Assembly: GCA_000499405.2 (NCBI GenBank)
Contig: HG738138.1
Coordinates: 9,112,888 to 9,176,887 of the forward strand
DNA: 64,000 nt
Origin: Onchocerca volvulus
Taxonomy: Eukaryota > Nematoda > Chromadorea > Rhabditida > Onchocercidae
Direction: 5' to 3'
Part shown: positions 1 to 13,088 of the stretch, piece by piece
How the letters are laid out: each line of letters starts with the position of its first letter
Numbering within the stretch: position 1 is the stretch's first letter
Program-made: the position numbers and the translations under genes
The notes under the pieces: model-generated
The model's database searches: none
The model's input: only the letters and a program-made list of their open reading frames with translations
Told to the model about the DNA's origin: nothing

Positions 1-117
1 CGATTTCATAGCTAATTATGTAAACATGGTTATACAAAAAAAAATACACAATTTTTTCACTTTTTCATATAGTCATTTTCTGTGCTAATATCTGAACTAA
101 AAACTCCCCTTCTTTAG

Positions 118-3097
118 GTAATATCAGGACAGCATGTTTGTCCAAACCAACATAGTGCCTCAACCTATGTTGAGGTGGAAATCATCGGAATACCAGCAGA
201 CTCAGCCAAAGAAAAGAGTAAAACAGTAAGCCGAAATTCGGTGAACCCAATTTGGAATCACACCTCAACATTTCGGATCGCTTTTGTTTATCTTGCTTTC
301 CTGCGCATTTCTATTTGCGATAGCACAAATGGCAGGTATCTTTTTCTCCATTTAAGCCTTTTCTTGTCAAATTAATAGAAAAAGATTAGGAATTACTGTC
401 CTTTATATGTATACTTTATTAGATGTATGGCACAACGAGTAGTTCCTATACGTTGTATTCGGGCAGGATATCGTCATCTCCCGTTACGGACACCGGCAAA
501 TGTACCGATGGATCAGGGAACTGTATTTTTGTATTCACATTTTGAACAAGAAGAACATGTCAATTTGCATGACGAAGATAGTATTGTCAACTGTAATATT
601 GATCAGCAGTTGCATCCTCAGACACTTAATATCAGTTCGGTGAGATTTTGCAGGATAAGTATCAAATTTCTCTTGCAAACATACGACAGCCATTTTAAGA
701 ATAAAATCATTCATTTAAGACAAGAAAGACAAAGACGGTTCCCATTCTCAAACGACAGATTTTCGTACTGCGAATATCGGGCTTATATAATGACGATACA
801 CCGGTTATTGTACACGCTGAATCATTTAGTACAGTGAGGAATGTCGTACAAATGGTATGATGCTAATTAAGTTTATTTGTGCTGAGCCAAGTCCTATTTT
901 GATTTGGCTGAGTTAAATCTAAACACTCATTTAGGATGAGTGATTCCAGTATAATACTTCACACCAACTTTTTATAGGCATTGACAAATGCGGGAAAAAA
1001 TGCGGACGCAGCAGAGGAATATGTTTTGATTGAAGTAAGCGACAACAAAATACTGAGTGGGAATGATGAACAACAACACATACATTGCGGGCATCGTATT
1101 TTACCATCCAAAGTGTCGATCATGGATTTCGTTGCATGCTGGAATGGTTCTATGCGACATTTCATCATCAGGAAAAAAGAAACGGCAAGTTTATGCTTCA
1201 CGACAGGGTTGCACGTGAAATTTTATGAAATTCACTTATATATTTTAAATTCTGGTGTGACCTAGTGAACTTCCAATCGATTTTGGTAGACAAATGACTT
1301 TTCGATATTTGTTCCAGGACCCTAGTAGTCGAGCTTGGATTAGTTCCATAATCAAAGGTAGTGCAGGAACACCATCGTCATCGTCAACAATTCAGTCACC
1401 ATCTTGCGCTCCATCTCCATCGGAGAGAAAAGCAAATAATCGTTCCTCAGGACAACTTCCTGTGTTGCAAAGAATGAAGTCCTTGGATCCGGACATTTTT
1501 AGCGAAAAGAAGATTATAATTGGTAATATCTTCTGCAGTTTTGCAAGTCATTAAGGAAAAATTGAGATCTGAAAAAAATATTCTTTCTTTTTGAACAATT
1601 TTTAGTCTTCGAGTGGTTAGCCTTTTGAAATCAAATAAAAAACTTCAATTTGAAAGCATTTATTCCATTTTTAATGTTCATAATCATAATCTTCATAGAT
1701 TGGCGTCCACTTACGCGTACAATGAGTGAAACTTTTCTGGTATGTATTCATAACGTTAGCAGAAATCAACCGTACGTTATTTTTCGAGCGAGTATTAACA
1801 GCACAACCAATGATATCATCAAAGAAGTACTTCGTAATTTGCATTAAAATTAATAAAAACAAGAAAGAGAAAGCTCCTATGAAAATCAGATTGAACTGTC
1901 CATAGTGTGGTGTAAGCTTGAAGGGTTAGAGGTTTCGACACACGAGAAGACATACTGCAGGATGCTTTTGGGATGCGACGAAATACTTCTTATCATGAAT
2001 TTTTCTCGTTCTGTTGCTTCACTAAAGTTTGCAAGTCTTAGTTTTTATTTGGTCTAAATGATGATACTCATTAATCTCAACCATCTATTCAGAATCATAA
2101 ATGACATAGAAACATTAAACATAGAAAAGAGAAAACAGATAATGCAGCTCTTCTCAGCAAAAAAAAAAAGGGACAAGCTTTTCTTATCACAACATTTTCA
2201 TAAACATTTTTGTGAAGAAGACAAAATGAGAAGCGAAGATAGCTCAGTAGGAAATAAGGTAAGACTAGGATAGCTAACTAGTTTGGTGAATATACTAGGT
2301 TTCCATTCATGAGGGTTCTGGTAATTCGTAGAAAAGTGTTTTTTGCACTTTTCAAAAAGATTGGCAAAGCTCACAGTTCAGTTTAAAACAAGATTTAAAA
2401 CAAATCGAACGTATTGTTGGAGCATCCATTGGTTTAATATTACACGTACAGTATGTTTGGGATAGGCATACACTCTACTACTATGTATGTCAATCGAAAA
2501 TCTCGCAAATACACTTACAATTTTGCCAACCTTTTTTGAATTCTACTTAAGGTTTTCCTAAAATCGCAACAAACGAATGTCACTGAATCCGAATACGTGC
2601 TAATTGAAGAAACAATGAAGGAAAGAAGTTCGGCTCTAATTAGATCGCTGGAGACAAGCATTCCTGGGAATAATATTTTATTTGGCGAGAAAAATGTTGA
2701 AGGTTAATGGATCTCTTATATTTAAAAGCTTTTAGAAAGAATATGCTAAGATATAAATAGTTGAAAAAAAAATCTTCTATTCTGTTTTTGTAGTAACTTA
2801 TTCTTGTTAAAACGGTATAGTTTCGAAATTTGAAAAGATTTTGACAAATGTAAGCTAAACATACAATGATTATTTGCAGTAGCAGAACGTCCTGAGTGTA
2901 AAAGAGTTTCTTTGCGAGTGATGGCATCGGATGAAATTGTCTGGAGAGCGCAAAGTGCATGGAAAACATCTGGACGTTTTATCCTAGAGAACCGGCAACA
3001 TACTATTCATTCTACTAAAGAAAAAGTGAAAATTTTGTTGCAAGCACTCGAGAATGCGCATGTGAGTGCTGGTTCATCACCGTCCGTTAAGCCTTAA
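118..3097 (+). CDS. plc-1: phospholipase C epsilon, C-terminal part (partial gene)
   Basis: The 3' end of a phosphoinositide-specific phospholipase C of the epsilon class, which cleaves PIP2 to IP3 and diacylglycerol at membranes under Ras/Rap control. Exons: 118-335, 423-639, 759-854, 978-1184, 1318-1522, 1699-1826, 2552-2702 and 2880-3097. Phases agree throughout and give about 479 residues to the stop. The first two exons carry the C2 domain (TYVEVEIIGIPAD; VNPIWNHTSTFRI; YRHLPLRTP). The next exons give a first Ras-association domain (VLRISGLYNDDTP, EEYVLIEV, HFIIRKKET) followed by a Ser/Pro-rich linker. The last exons give a second RA domain (ESEYVLIEE, WKTSGRFILENR). C2 followed by two RA domains is specific to PLC epsilon (C. 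elegans plc-1). The catalytic X/Y barrel lies upstream of the window. One intron (1185-1317) appears to use a GC donor. A poly(A) signal AATAAA is at 3228-3233. Confidence 0.9.
1185..1317 (+). other. GC-AG intron in PLC epsilon
   Basis: The exon ends with ACG and the intron begins GCAAGT, the usual context for GC donors. The acceptor GTTCCAG|GAC keeps phase 0 and gives KKET-DPSSRAW. No GT donor in the correct place was seen. Confidence 0.65.
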
Positions 3098-5686
3098 GAA
3101 GTTATTGATTTGAAGAATTTTGTTTATCATAACGATTTTGCTCAATTTCTATGTTTTTCATCCAACTGATCATAATTATTCTCCGATCTACTTGTTATAA
3201 AACGTGTTTCCATTGAAGCTTTATTTAAATAAAATTTCGACTTCATTCAATGAAAGGAATAATCATTTCTAGAGAGGAGCAGTCGATATACATCAGAAAA
3301 CCGTTCAAACATAATAATCTTTGCTATCTGCAATAAGTAATTTTGAACTCCTTTTGCGTCATTGCTATAGAAAGATCGTTAATCTTTATACATATTTTTC
3401 TCATGTTGCGCAAACTGTGGTATCATTTAAGAATGCTTTTTAATTGGTGTTAACAATTCCTTTTATTGTATGTCTTTATGGTTGTTTTAAAAATGAAAAA
3501 TTATTTTTTTATTCTGTATAATAAAAAATCTTAGTGATTATCCTGGAGCATCTATTTCCAGTCTGAATTCCTAGACGTTGCTTTTGAATTCATGTGGTTG
3601 TTTTCCTTAATAACATTATCATACATCAACCTTGTTCTCATTCTCTTTCCGTGATCCCCGATCGAAAACTTGAGGGCTTTTTCTATGACATTACAAAGAT
3701 TGAAAGAACAAACATGAAGAAGTTTAATATGGATAGATGATAATATTTTTCAAGTTATACTCTGGATATCAATATTCGAATTTTTTTGGTGTAATTATCG
3801 CGCAGTACCCATTTTTTAAATTCCAAAAAACAATAATGTTTCTTTGTTTTCCTTTTCCATCTATTTTTTTCTTGCAGTAAATTATAATTCATATAGACCG
3901 GGAAGTTCTATAAACTGCCAAATTTTTCTTTATCTCCAGGTTTTTTTTTTTTCGCATGACACTTATTAAATAATAATTAGGATAAAAGATAGAAGATTAG
4001 AATGGTTTTTAATAGAAGCCCTTGAAGAAGCTATATTCTTATGTAGCTTTCTATATTGTTATATGGAAACATAGAGTACCTGAGGACTATTTAGTTCCTG
4101 TATTTGACCAAAATGGCAAAGTCAAAAGTTTTGAAGCATTTCTTATAAGGATTGCATATGCACTAGCACAAATCATATACTGAAAATAATTGCGCAATTT
4201 ACGTGTTAGTAGGAAATGTTACCTTAAGAAATCTGAGTTTTCGCCATCCCCACTTGTTCCACTTTCCGTGGTTTTTCTATCCTTCAGGATTCCTGCTTAT
4301 GCTTATCCTATTATTTCCCATTATTATTAATGTATTTTCTCCAACTCTATTCCAAGTCCTGGTTACCACTTATATTTATATCACCGCGCTCAAAATTAGT
4401 ATTATTTGTGGCAAAGAACAAAATCTATGCTGTGCAATTTCTTCTTTGCGATGAATTTGAACGTGCAATAGAGAATCAAAGCTTACTAATTGAAACCAAA
4501 ACTTTGTTCGCCTCCAGACCATATTTTACTCTATTCTCATATTGCACAATTACTCTAGCGCTTTAACATAATCCGAGTTCGTAAATCACAATCACAGTTA
4601 TGCTTATACCAAAAATTATTTTTTCCTACAGGTTGAGTATGTTGGTTTGTGCTGTACGGTTTTCAGAAGTTTTCTTCTGAATAAAATTCATGATAATTTT
4701 CCCTCTATTAATCCACATATCTCTACTGACTTTTGCTATATCCAAGGCATTAACTGGACAGGAAGACAGAACAAATATTTTATAAGAATTAAGATAAAAA
4801 TTAATACAATGAGCAACGAAGAATTCCCATTAAGTTATACAAGTGTTACTAGATCAAAAATAATAACGATGACAGTTTATCCTGTATAAACACGCAACAT
4901 CAATCGTTTTAATTTTTAAAAAATCGTAATCAATTCATAAGATATAGCACATAATGCATTCATCTCTGGGTTAGTCTTGACAAAGAGAGTGTTAATAATC
5001 GATATCTTCGTATCACATTACAATATTGGAGTTTTCAAAGTATACTCTCTTGAAAAAAGTCTCCTGAAGAATATAACAAGATGATACTCCCTCCTGTCGA
5101 GATAAATTTCTGCATACTTCTTTTATAAAAATATATTTTGCATGTACTGTATGAAGGACAAGAAACATGGAACAGTATTCAAGAAAAGCGGAACATAACA
5201 CAAATCTTCGAAAGACAAAAGGCAGAAAAATAATGAACTGGGAAATCTAGGAAGAAGAAAAGCAAAATATCTCCAGACCTGAGAGATACAAGATGGTTTC
5301 AAATTTTTGCAACTGCTTAGTTTGATTATGCAGCAATAGCTTTACAGTTTCTCAAATTTAACAATTTTCGAGAGCTGCAATGACAGAATAGTAGATAAAG
5401 AATAAGTAGACAGAAGCCTTTACCATTTATTAATTATGGAAAATGAAAGCAGAATTTTCTTCAACGAAAAGACTATTCAAATATTTTTTGCTTAAATTTG
5501 ACAACTTCTTTCCAAATAGTAGTAAAATTAGTACTCAAATATTTTTTCCAGAAGAAAAATCATCGCATTTCTATTCGAAAGAGGTATATCTTCTTGAAGT
5601 GAAGAATTCAAAAAGCGGAAATAGAAAGATATTTGAAATGGGATAAATTTTAGAACAATAATATGATACACGCATTTCGCTAAATT
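3098..5686. other. intergenic region, no gene recognised
   Basis: AT-rich DNA between two gene ends that converge: PLC epsilon on + and the last BLTP3-like exon on -. It contains short open frames with low-complexity composition and no recognisable domain, and short T runs (for example near 3940). I see no convincing gene. Confidence 0.6.
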
Positions 5687-8600
5687 CTAACTGTTCTCAT
5701 CCTCTTCCACTGTTTGCTCAATGACGCAATCATTCAGCTTGATTCGGAATGGATTTGTCGTTGTGTCCTGAAAAAAATTGAGAAATTTCGACATTTTTTC
5801 GAATATTAAGCTCTCATAAAACACCGTCCTGAATATGTTGCCTTCGACAATGTCCATCAAGTCCACATCCTCTCTAAAAAATGCACTTTTTCTTTGTAAT
5901 GTTTACAATTGATCACTTCTTCCTTCACGACATTATCAGTAATGATAGTCAAGAATGCTTTCTTAATACTACTTAATGGTTCAAAAATCTGTAAACTTTC
6001 CAAAATTTTTGCGAATTTATCAATCTTCAAAGACCAAATCAAAAAGTGATAATTGCAACATCAGGATTTATTGCTAAATAAAAAGAAAAGAAGAACTGAC
6101 ACACAACAAATTAATAAAGACAATAATACCAGTCAAGAAAACGTTACAATTCATTTTAACTTTTTTAAATTGTGCAGAATGTAACGGATACAATCAACCT
6201 ACCCTGACAATAATTTGTGTATCTATCAAATTAATTATCAAATTCAATGGAACATTGGTTTTTTGATCATCATATATGAAAGCAGAAAGATGCATCAAAA
6301 TAATATCATCAAGTGTTGCACGAAATCCTTCAATCTGTACCTGAAATATTATCTTGAAACTATTACAAACATTAGGTGGTTCAACAAAGCTCATCTTCTA
6401 GCGGCTCTACCTACAAGCTTTTTCTGTCAGAAAAAGTGAAATATTTTTTGGAATATAGATATGACGAATCAAAAATTTTATGGGAACGGGAAGAAATAGT
6501 GAAATTAATCAGTTTTAAAGCTAGCTGAAAATGCTTTAAGAGATTTCCAAACTTGAGATTTCATGTTGAAAAAACCTGCATTCAGAAAAGAAAATGATGT
6601 TTTTACAAAGTTGTAAGCAATTACAAAGAATTTTCAAAATTTTGAACAGATTCCAAAAAGGACAAATTTTTAGGAAAGAAACTAACTTTTACTGAAGAAG
6701 GTTGTCCATTGGAGAATGAATAAAATTGAAAATTAACGGTAGTTTTACCATTATTTGCGGGAATTCTTTCAGAAGAATAGTTATTTTCCTGATTGTTTAT
6801 TGCTGCATAAATATCTCCCAATTCCTTATCGAAAGACTGCTGAACTACAATCCTGTAATTTGAAAGTAAAGAAATTCAACAATGCAATATATTCGGAGAC
6901 AAAAGTAATCGTCAACAGGCTTTTGCAGTCAAACCTTATACCTAGTAGGATCATCCTCAGTAAGCTTAATGAAGCTATAAGAATAAGTTTGTTAATGTTA
7001 ATATTAAAATATCCATAAATCTTTGAGACGATCTCTCTAAGCTTATTGTGGGGGTTATTAAAATACCGCACATGCTAACTCGAAACAGAAATAGAAGCGG
7101 AATAACGCAGCTATTTCACCTCCTTCAGTTACCGCCCTTCTCTTTCTTTATTTCACTTTACCTTGCTCATCGATATGGAAACCCGATTCAATGGCCTCCT
7201 CCAATCAGTGTCTAATAAATCCTTAAATCCTAAACAATGTCTGCAATAAAATTTCAGTTAAATTTCACCAACAAAAATTTCAAGCAACAATCATCCATTG
7301 ATATTTTTTGTTGGTGATGAAGACTGAATACTACCATAAAACAGAACGACATCAGCGGTAGTTAGGATATTCAGAATACATTTTATTGCTATCATTATTG
7401 CAGACAACATTTTGAAATGCTCAACCCAATTTTGAGAAAATTTGAGCCATTCTTCATAACTAACCATTCGAATGACAAAAAACTGCACCTTTCAAAACTC
7501 ACTTCGTAATATAACCAGCTCCCTTTGAAGCATTATTGAGTGATGATATCACTACATTCAGATCGCTCAGTAGTGCAGAAACAACATTCACCTACAAATC
7601 AATTCATAAAATTTCATTCAAAAGTCCTGTTTATTTTCTAATTAGATTTATTAAATAATGTCCAGAAGAATAAAGATTTATACTGAATTTGAATTTATAC
7701 AATTCCATTTGCAAATATTTAAATTTGAATTCTAATAATAGCTCATGAAATTACAACCTGTTTTTTAAGATTTTTACGGACTTTATTCGGCTTTGACATT
7801 ACTTCATCAGCAAAGGCTTCTTCAGCAACAGCAATTTCTTAACAGAGGAATGATTAGTACCAATAATCAGAAAAAAAAAATCACGAACTGATGAAAAAGG
7901 TGTTTATGTGACTAAGAATAACTAGAGGAAAAAAAAAAAAATGGGTCAGAAGACTAAATTTCACTCCAATCACAGTATTTTTATTACCAGCGTGGAACTT
8001 TTTAAATTCCATCTACTTTTAGGATAATATACCTTTCATCCGCCACTTAGAACGATGTTGAACTAGGATAAAAAAGTGCAAAACAAGATCCTGCATAATC
8101 TTGCAAACTTTCTATTTTTCAAACAGATTTTAATAACAACCATATCAAATGGATACATCGAAGACCGATGTAAAAACAGAAAACGGAAACCCAATATTCC
8201 TGATAGCTTTTAGTATCTCTAAGACATAAGTCATTTTATATTCATTAGCAGTAAATTTCTTAAATAAAGTGAAAATTTACCGTCATTAAAAATGTCGTCT
8301 TCAACAGTATCAAATACCAATAATTGTTGTTCTTCTTCTGAAATATTTGTTGCAACTGACATTGCATCGTCTGTTACACTTGTTAATTCTGCAAGAAGGA
8401 AAAGCATCTATTCCAATTTGTTAAAAAGATGAAAAATAAAGTTGGAGACTTGCAATATTACTTATTACAGTTGGAGTATTTTATACATGTTCTGTCGCTA
8501 TAATTTTTTTAACGAATTGCGAATCTGCTTTTTTAAGCAGCAATAAAAAATAGTGGTCAAACTCGAAACGAATTCGATCAACATAAAATATTAAGCAATA

Positions 8601-8754
8601 TAAAACGAACCGCTGTCAATTTGTTGTGGGAATTCTGGAAAGACTTCCTGATTGTCTTTCTGGAATGTTATTGCCGTACTTGGACTAGTCATTTTCTGCT
8701 CTCGGTCATAATCGGCTAGCGTCAAATATGCTGGATGTAATTCCTCGTTTATAT
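5687..8754 (-). CDS. BLTP3/UHRF1BP1-like lipid-transfer protein, C-terminal exon block
   Basis: Nine minus-strand exons in consistent phase, in transcript order: 8754-8611, 8388-8281, 7837-7758, 7591-7503, 6852-6687, 6340-6203, 5988-5917, 5869-5825 and 5767-5687 (stop TAG). They encode an acidic linker (SEEEQQLLVFDTVEDD), a helical piece (VVSALLSDLNVVISSLNN) and beta-type segments resembling the end of chorein-family proteins (PLNLIINLIDTQIIV; NPFRIKLNDCVIEQ). The first exon opens in phase 1 after an acceptor, so it needs an upstream exon. The block at 34609-39666 ends in phase 1 with a donor, so I take the two as one gene. The 47-base intron 5870-5916 is inferred from phase. The alternative is read-through to a stop just inside it. 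Function inferred from the family: bulk phospholipid transfer at membrane contact sites. Confidence 0.6.
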
Positions 8755-11428
8755 CTGTAATTATCTGTTAATGATGACCCAGTATGCAGACAAATAAAAA
8801 TAAAATTTGTAGAATTTAAAGAACTGCTTTTCAATTACATCTTATATTTCAAAAAATTGTCTCTTCGAACATTTTCAACAAAATGATGATACCTCAGTGG
8901 AAAGCAAGAAATAAATCAAAGAAATTCCAGCGAGAATGATGATACAGCTAATAATATTACCTTTAAATACTGGACTTTAGTGACAATCAATAATTTTATT
9001 CCTTAGTAGTGAATGAGAGCCAAAGAAATTATTAAGTTAATTCTACAGCTGGTAGCAGATTTTGGAATATTTGATTGTTTCTGCACCGGAAAGGTGAGCT
9101 GCCATGCATGCAATTCGTGCGCGTGTTTTTTCTTTTTTTTTTTTTACCTGGATATACACGATTTTTGTGGATAGATTTCATTAAACCCCCCAACTATATC
9201 TAAATGACAATTAGTTAAACAACAGGTACCCTTAGTCTTGGAAATAATAAGCTCTTTACAAAAATCCCAAGCAATATTAAACTCAGCGAAAATCATAAGC
9301 AGCGATTCAACAAACCTGATGAAAGGAGCCTGAATGAAACAACTGAAAGAGGAATCAATTCATTTATTACTTCACGCATTACTGCTAAGTTCACTGGAAA
9401 ATTTATAGAAATTTTAGGTTAATGCTGCATTTTAAGAATGTTAAAAGAATGGGTGAAAAACAAGTGTTCAATAATTTGCACAGTAATAAACTAAGTGAAT
9501 CTGTTTTAAGATTATACTTCACTTCTAGATTTTCACTACAGCTCGCATTGTCATTAGCTGAAGAAGTTTGAGAGATCAAAATCCTTTTCTTCTTATTTCG
9601 TCTTATTTTTTAGCATCAATGAATTCGATTTTTCTATGGAAGATGGATCAAAATTTCATACGGATCAAATCCACAGGAAAGTAAAACTGAGTCCTTATTC
9701 TAAATTTGGTTCGTTTTCCTTTTTAAAGGCTTGCAAGATTAAATATCTTTCTTATTTTTAAACTTGAATTGCAAGTTTTTTAAATCTCATTTTAGTTTTA
9801 GTAGTGCTGAGCAATGTTTAAATCAGCGTATGGAGTTACTTGCAATTTAGTATGCAATGAAACGAAGTCAAAGGTTTATTTTGAGCATATTCTATCCACC
9901 TCAGCCGTATCTGATGCTTGTTTTACCTGTCCTACACACGTTATAATCATTTATAACAAAATAATTCTAAAAAGAATATAAAGTCAAAGAAGCAGAAGAT
10001 TTCTTGAAAAAGACTTCAAAGAGCATTCTGATAAAATATTACTTCTGTACTCAGATAACTGCGTGCAATGTAATAATGCGCTACTCCGAAAATGAACATT
10101 ACAGTAACCTTCGAGAAGCCATTAACTGAAAGATTCCAAAGAAATTGATGGAATTTTTTGACTGATACTATTTTCCTATGCTAATCTTTGCAATCCAAAT
10201 TAGAGTATTGAATTATATGGTAATGTTATTGATGAATTTGCCTATCCAAATATCATTGATTTTAATGCTTTTTTTAAAAAATCATTATTGTTTTTTTACT
10301 GTTGCACAATATTTCTGCATGTTCCGGGTTATAATTTGATGCAAACGTATAAAGCAACACTAAATGCATTTTTGACAGGATAAAGTCATATTTAATGAAA
10401 GAATGCAGGAACTAAATTAAATCAAATGTTCACTTAAATATGAATTCTCACTCCTTTTTTTTTCTTGGAAACTTGCTAAAATTTCTTTGAAATGACAATT
10501 TCTTCATAATAGTCAATATTTACAGTCGGACTGCATACGATACAATTTTATTGTTCAAATAAAGCTAGTGAACGGAGAATTTGTTTAAATGTAAATATAA
10601 ACTCTCTTACAGGTGTTGATTATGAATAACGGTGACTAAGTTGAAAGGTTTGTAAAGTGACTTGTATAACGAGTGTTGGATTGTTATAGATCTGAAGTAT
10701 GTGAAGTGCACACAAGATCAAATGATTGTTTTCTTTTCAAAAATTGTAGTAATCAATTTGATTTTCATGCTATGGTGCCTCCAATGATGACATCAAATGT
10801 CACATTGACAGCAGTTACTATATCCACATGTCTTGTATTGATCAGATGTATCAGATGAAACCAACTATTTTTGATGTTACGTATCCATGAGGGAAGAAAT
10901 GAACAAAGGCAAAAGTGGGACACAAATCAAAAATTGATGTCACAAATATGACCTGACCAAATGATGAATACTATCCCAAAAGTTCTCTTCGCCATGTGTG
11001 CACTAACAAAAGAACTGAATACATTCAAAACCTTTACTGTCAATGCACAAATTCTTAAAATGTCTCGCATCTATTGAACTATTCACTCCAGCCATTATTC
11101 TTCGCGTGACTTTGTTCGTCTACAACTTGAAATTACATCAATTCATGAGAAATTATTAAACGACCTGTCATCTTTCTCTCTCGAAAGTAGTACTGCATAA
11201 TCTTAGACAGCAACGAATATAGTTTTTGTATTTTGAGATTCGAAACGTTAAACGTCAAAACGACTGGGGCGGAGAAAAGGGACTTTGCGCGACAATCAGA
11301 ACAACTGTAGTATCAAATACATGCGTGATAGTAGGAGGAGCGAGGGATAAGAGGGGAAGAAGGTTATTGACATGACTAAAAGCGATTAATGCCTCCGCAG
11401 TCGTTTGAGGGCCAGTAAGGGTAGGAGT

Positions 11429-11442
11429 TGACCCGGTGACCT
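11429..11442 (-). promoter_or_regulatory. DR2-type nuclear-receptor half-site pair
   Basis: Read on the minus strand the bases are AGGTCA-cc-GGGTCA, two direct half-sites spaced by two bases. This is the layout bound by some nuclear receptor dimers. It sits in a GC-richer island about 1.6 kb upstream of the first LRR gene. That it is functional is inference only. Confidence 0.3.
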
Positions 11443-12492
11443 AGATCACTTATGCCTTCCACACGGAACCAGTAATGGGTACTTACTCTAACAAAGGTAC
11501 TGGATGGATACCGAACCCATTGACTTTCACCTGCTTTTTTTTTTTTTTTTCTGAGCTTTTCATACTCTATTTAGGTAGCATTAGCTAGAAAAATAATATC
11601 TTCCGTTTCTAATTTTCTGTATTTTTGTTTAGAAACTTTTTTTTTTTTGCATTTTTAATTCTTCGGAGACGATTTAAAATTCCCCGTCAGAGTCACATAG
11701 ACAATGTGAATGTGTGATAGATAACACAGAAACAAATTTGAAAATTAAAGTCATTTACGATCCTGCTGATCTGTCCGTAAAATGAATGTATTTTAGTTCT
11801 ATCCACTTCCGATCCTATCAGCCATTGATGATGTCATGTCAGACAAGAATTTTTTGGCAGTTTAGCGTAAGGTTCTTCGCAATTTTATGGTTTTCTCTTC
11901 ACTATTCGTTAAATAATGAGTGAAAGCAAGCCATACTCGTTTCATTGAAATAATGAGTGTAATATCCCAAACTAAACTTAATTTCCATGGTGGATGCATG
12001 ACGTCATCTTCTTTTAAGCAATACTTAAGGTGAACATATCGTAAAATACCAGTGAATATTAGATTATACGTAATAGATCACACATATGCAAATGAGCAGT
12101 ATGAGAAAATATATAATTTGCGTTATTGGAAAGCATCTTTCGTGTCAGTAGAAGTGGGTTACATACCATGCCGTACAGTTCTTCTTTTCTTTTATTTTAA
12201 ATAAATTTTGAAGGTCGAACAGTGATTTGAATAGCTTTTAGTATCAATTTTAAATACAATTTTTCAATCGCTATAATATTTTGAAATATCTGTATCGAAA
12301 ATTTTGGAACTCTATGATTACTGAAGCGCGTTTATGGTATGTGAATCTTCTGGATTCTTGATCTCACCAAGTGCAGTAACCGATTTATTTGACGGCACTG
12401 TGGGAAAATTCGAAAGATGATTTATTATAAGCAAGAGTGTTAAAATTCAAGAAGAACGAAAGCAGTTTTCAAATGAACCAACAAGGATTAAT

Positions 12493-12561
12493 AACATGTT
12501 TATCGCTAAAACAATAAAGAAAAGGGTAAACATGTTTCCCGCCAAAACAATAAACATGTTT
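12493..12561 (+). repeat. three-copy palindrome repeat (AACATGTT core)
   Basis: The core AACATGTT occurs three times, at about 12493, 12529 and 12553. The last two are inside the 10-base palindrome AAACATGTTT. After the first and second copies the sequence CGC(T/C)AAAACAATAAA is repeated, so this is an imperfect tandem repeat. It lies about 530-600 bases upstream of the first LRR start codon and could bind a dimeric factor. Confidence 0.55.
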
Positions 12562-13088
12562 GTCTCCAAATTGTTCCAATTGACAGATAAATAAAGGGAG
12601 ATCACCTAATCATGAGGCGACAAATTGGAGATCAGGAAAGGAGGAGCGCCGGAAGGATATATAAGGTTCGGATTTTGGAGAAGAGTGTGTTTTCGACAGC
12701 AGCAGTTTTCTACAAGAGTTTTCACAAGATTTGTCTCTATCACACAAGACATAGAGGACTTTCCCGATATCTACTGCTGACCTAACCGAGTCACAATAGC
12801 AACATGAATCAGTCTCCAGTCCGACCATTCATAAACCAAATTATACAAACTCGATCGGAATTTTTTATTCAACAGGCATAGTCCATGTTACCTAATTCTT
12901 CTGTTTCAACTGCTCTTCGAAACAATCTAGAGCACAACTTTATTTACTTATTGAACAATTGCAGGGAGATGTGAGCCGGATATCCATGATCTGTTTTGAG
13001 GACGAAAATAATCGTATGGTAGCGGGTAACGGTCGACAAACCGATTTCCTCAATACTGACTTTTTTGTGGCCTGTATTTCAAGTTGAT

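Larger units (their letters stand above)
8755..13088. other. noncoding stretch upstream of the first LRR gene
   Basis: AT-rich, with T runs near 9130 and 11540. A GC-richer island at about 11220-11480 contains a direct repeat of nuclear-receptor half-sites (11429-11442). A cluster of AAACATGTTT-type palindromes lies at 12493-12561 and a TATA-like ATATATAA near 12656. Open frames here (for example 10673-10858 + and 12610-12828 -) show no family resemblance. Confidence 0.5.

Noticed and set aside
2058..2273. 71-codon open frame inside a PLC epsilon intron
   Set aside because: The RA2 motif joins directly from 1826 to 2552 in phase. The open frame has no domain resemblance and is rich in A-run lysines.
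3500..5640. Several 60-80 codon plus-strand open frames
   Set aside because: No motifs, no phase-matched partners and T-rich hydrophobic composition.
7291..7488. 65-codon reverse open frame between BLTP3-like exons
   Set aside because: The exon at 7503 joins the exon at 6852 in phase 2 without it.
12610..12828. 72-codon cysteine-containing reverse open frame near the first LRR promoter
   Set aside because: No signal peptide, no splice context and no known family. It overlaps a TATA-like region of the other strand.
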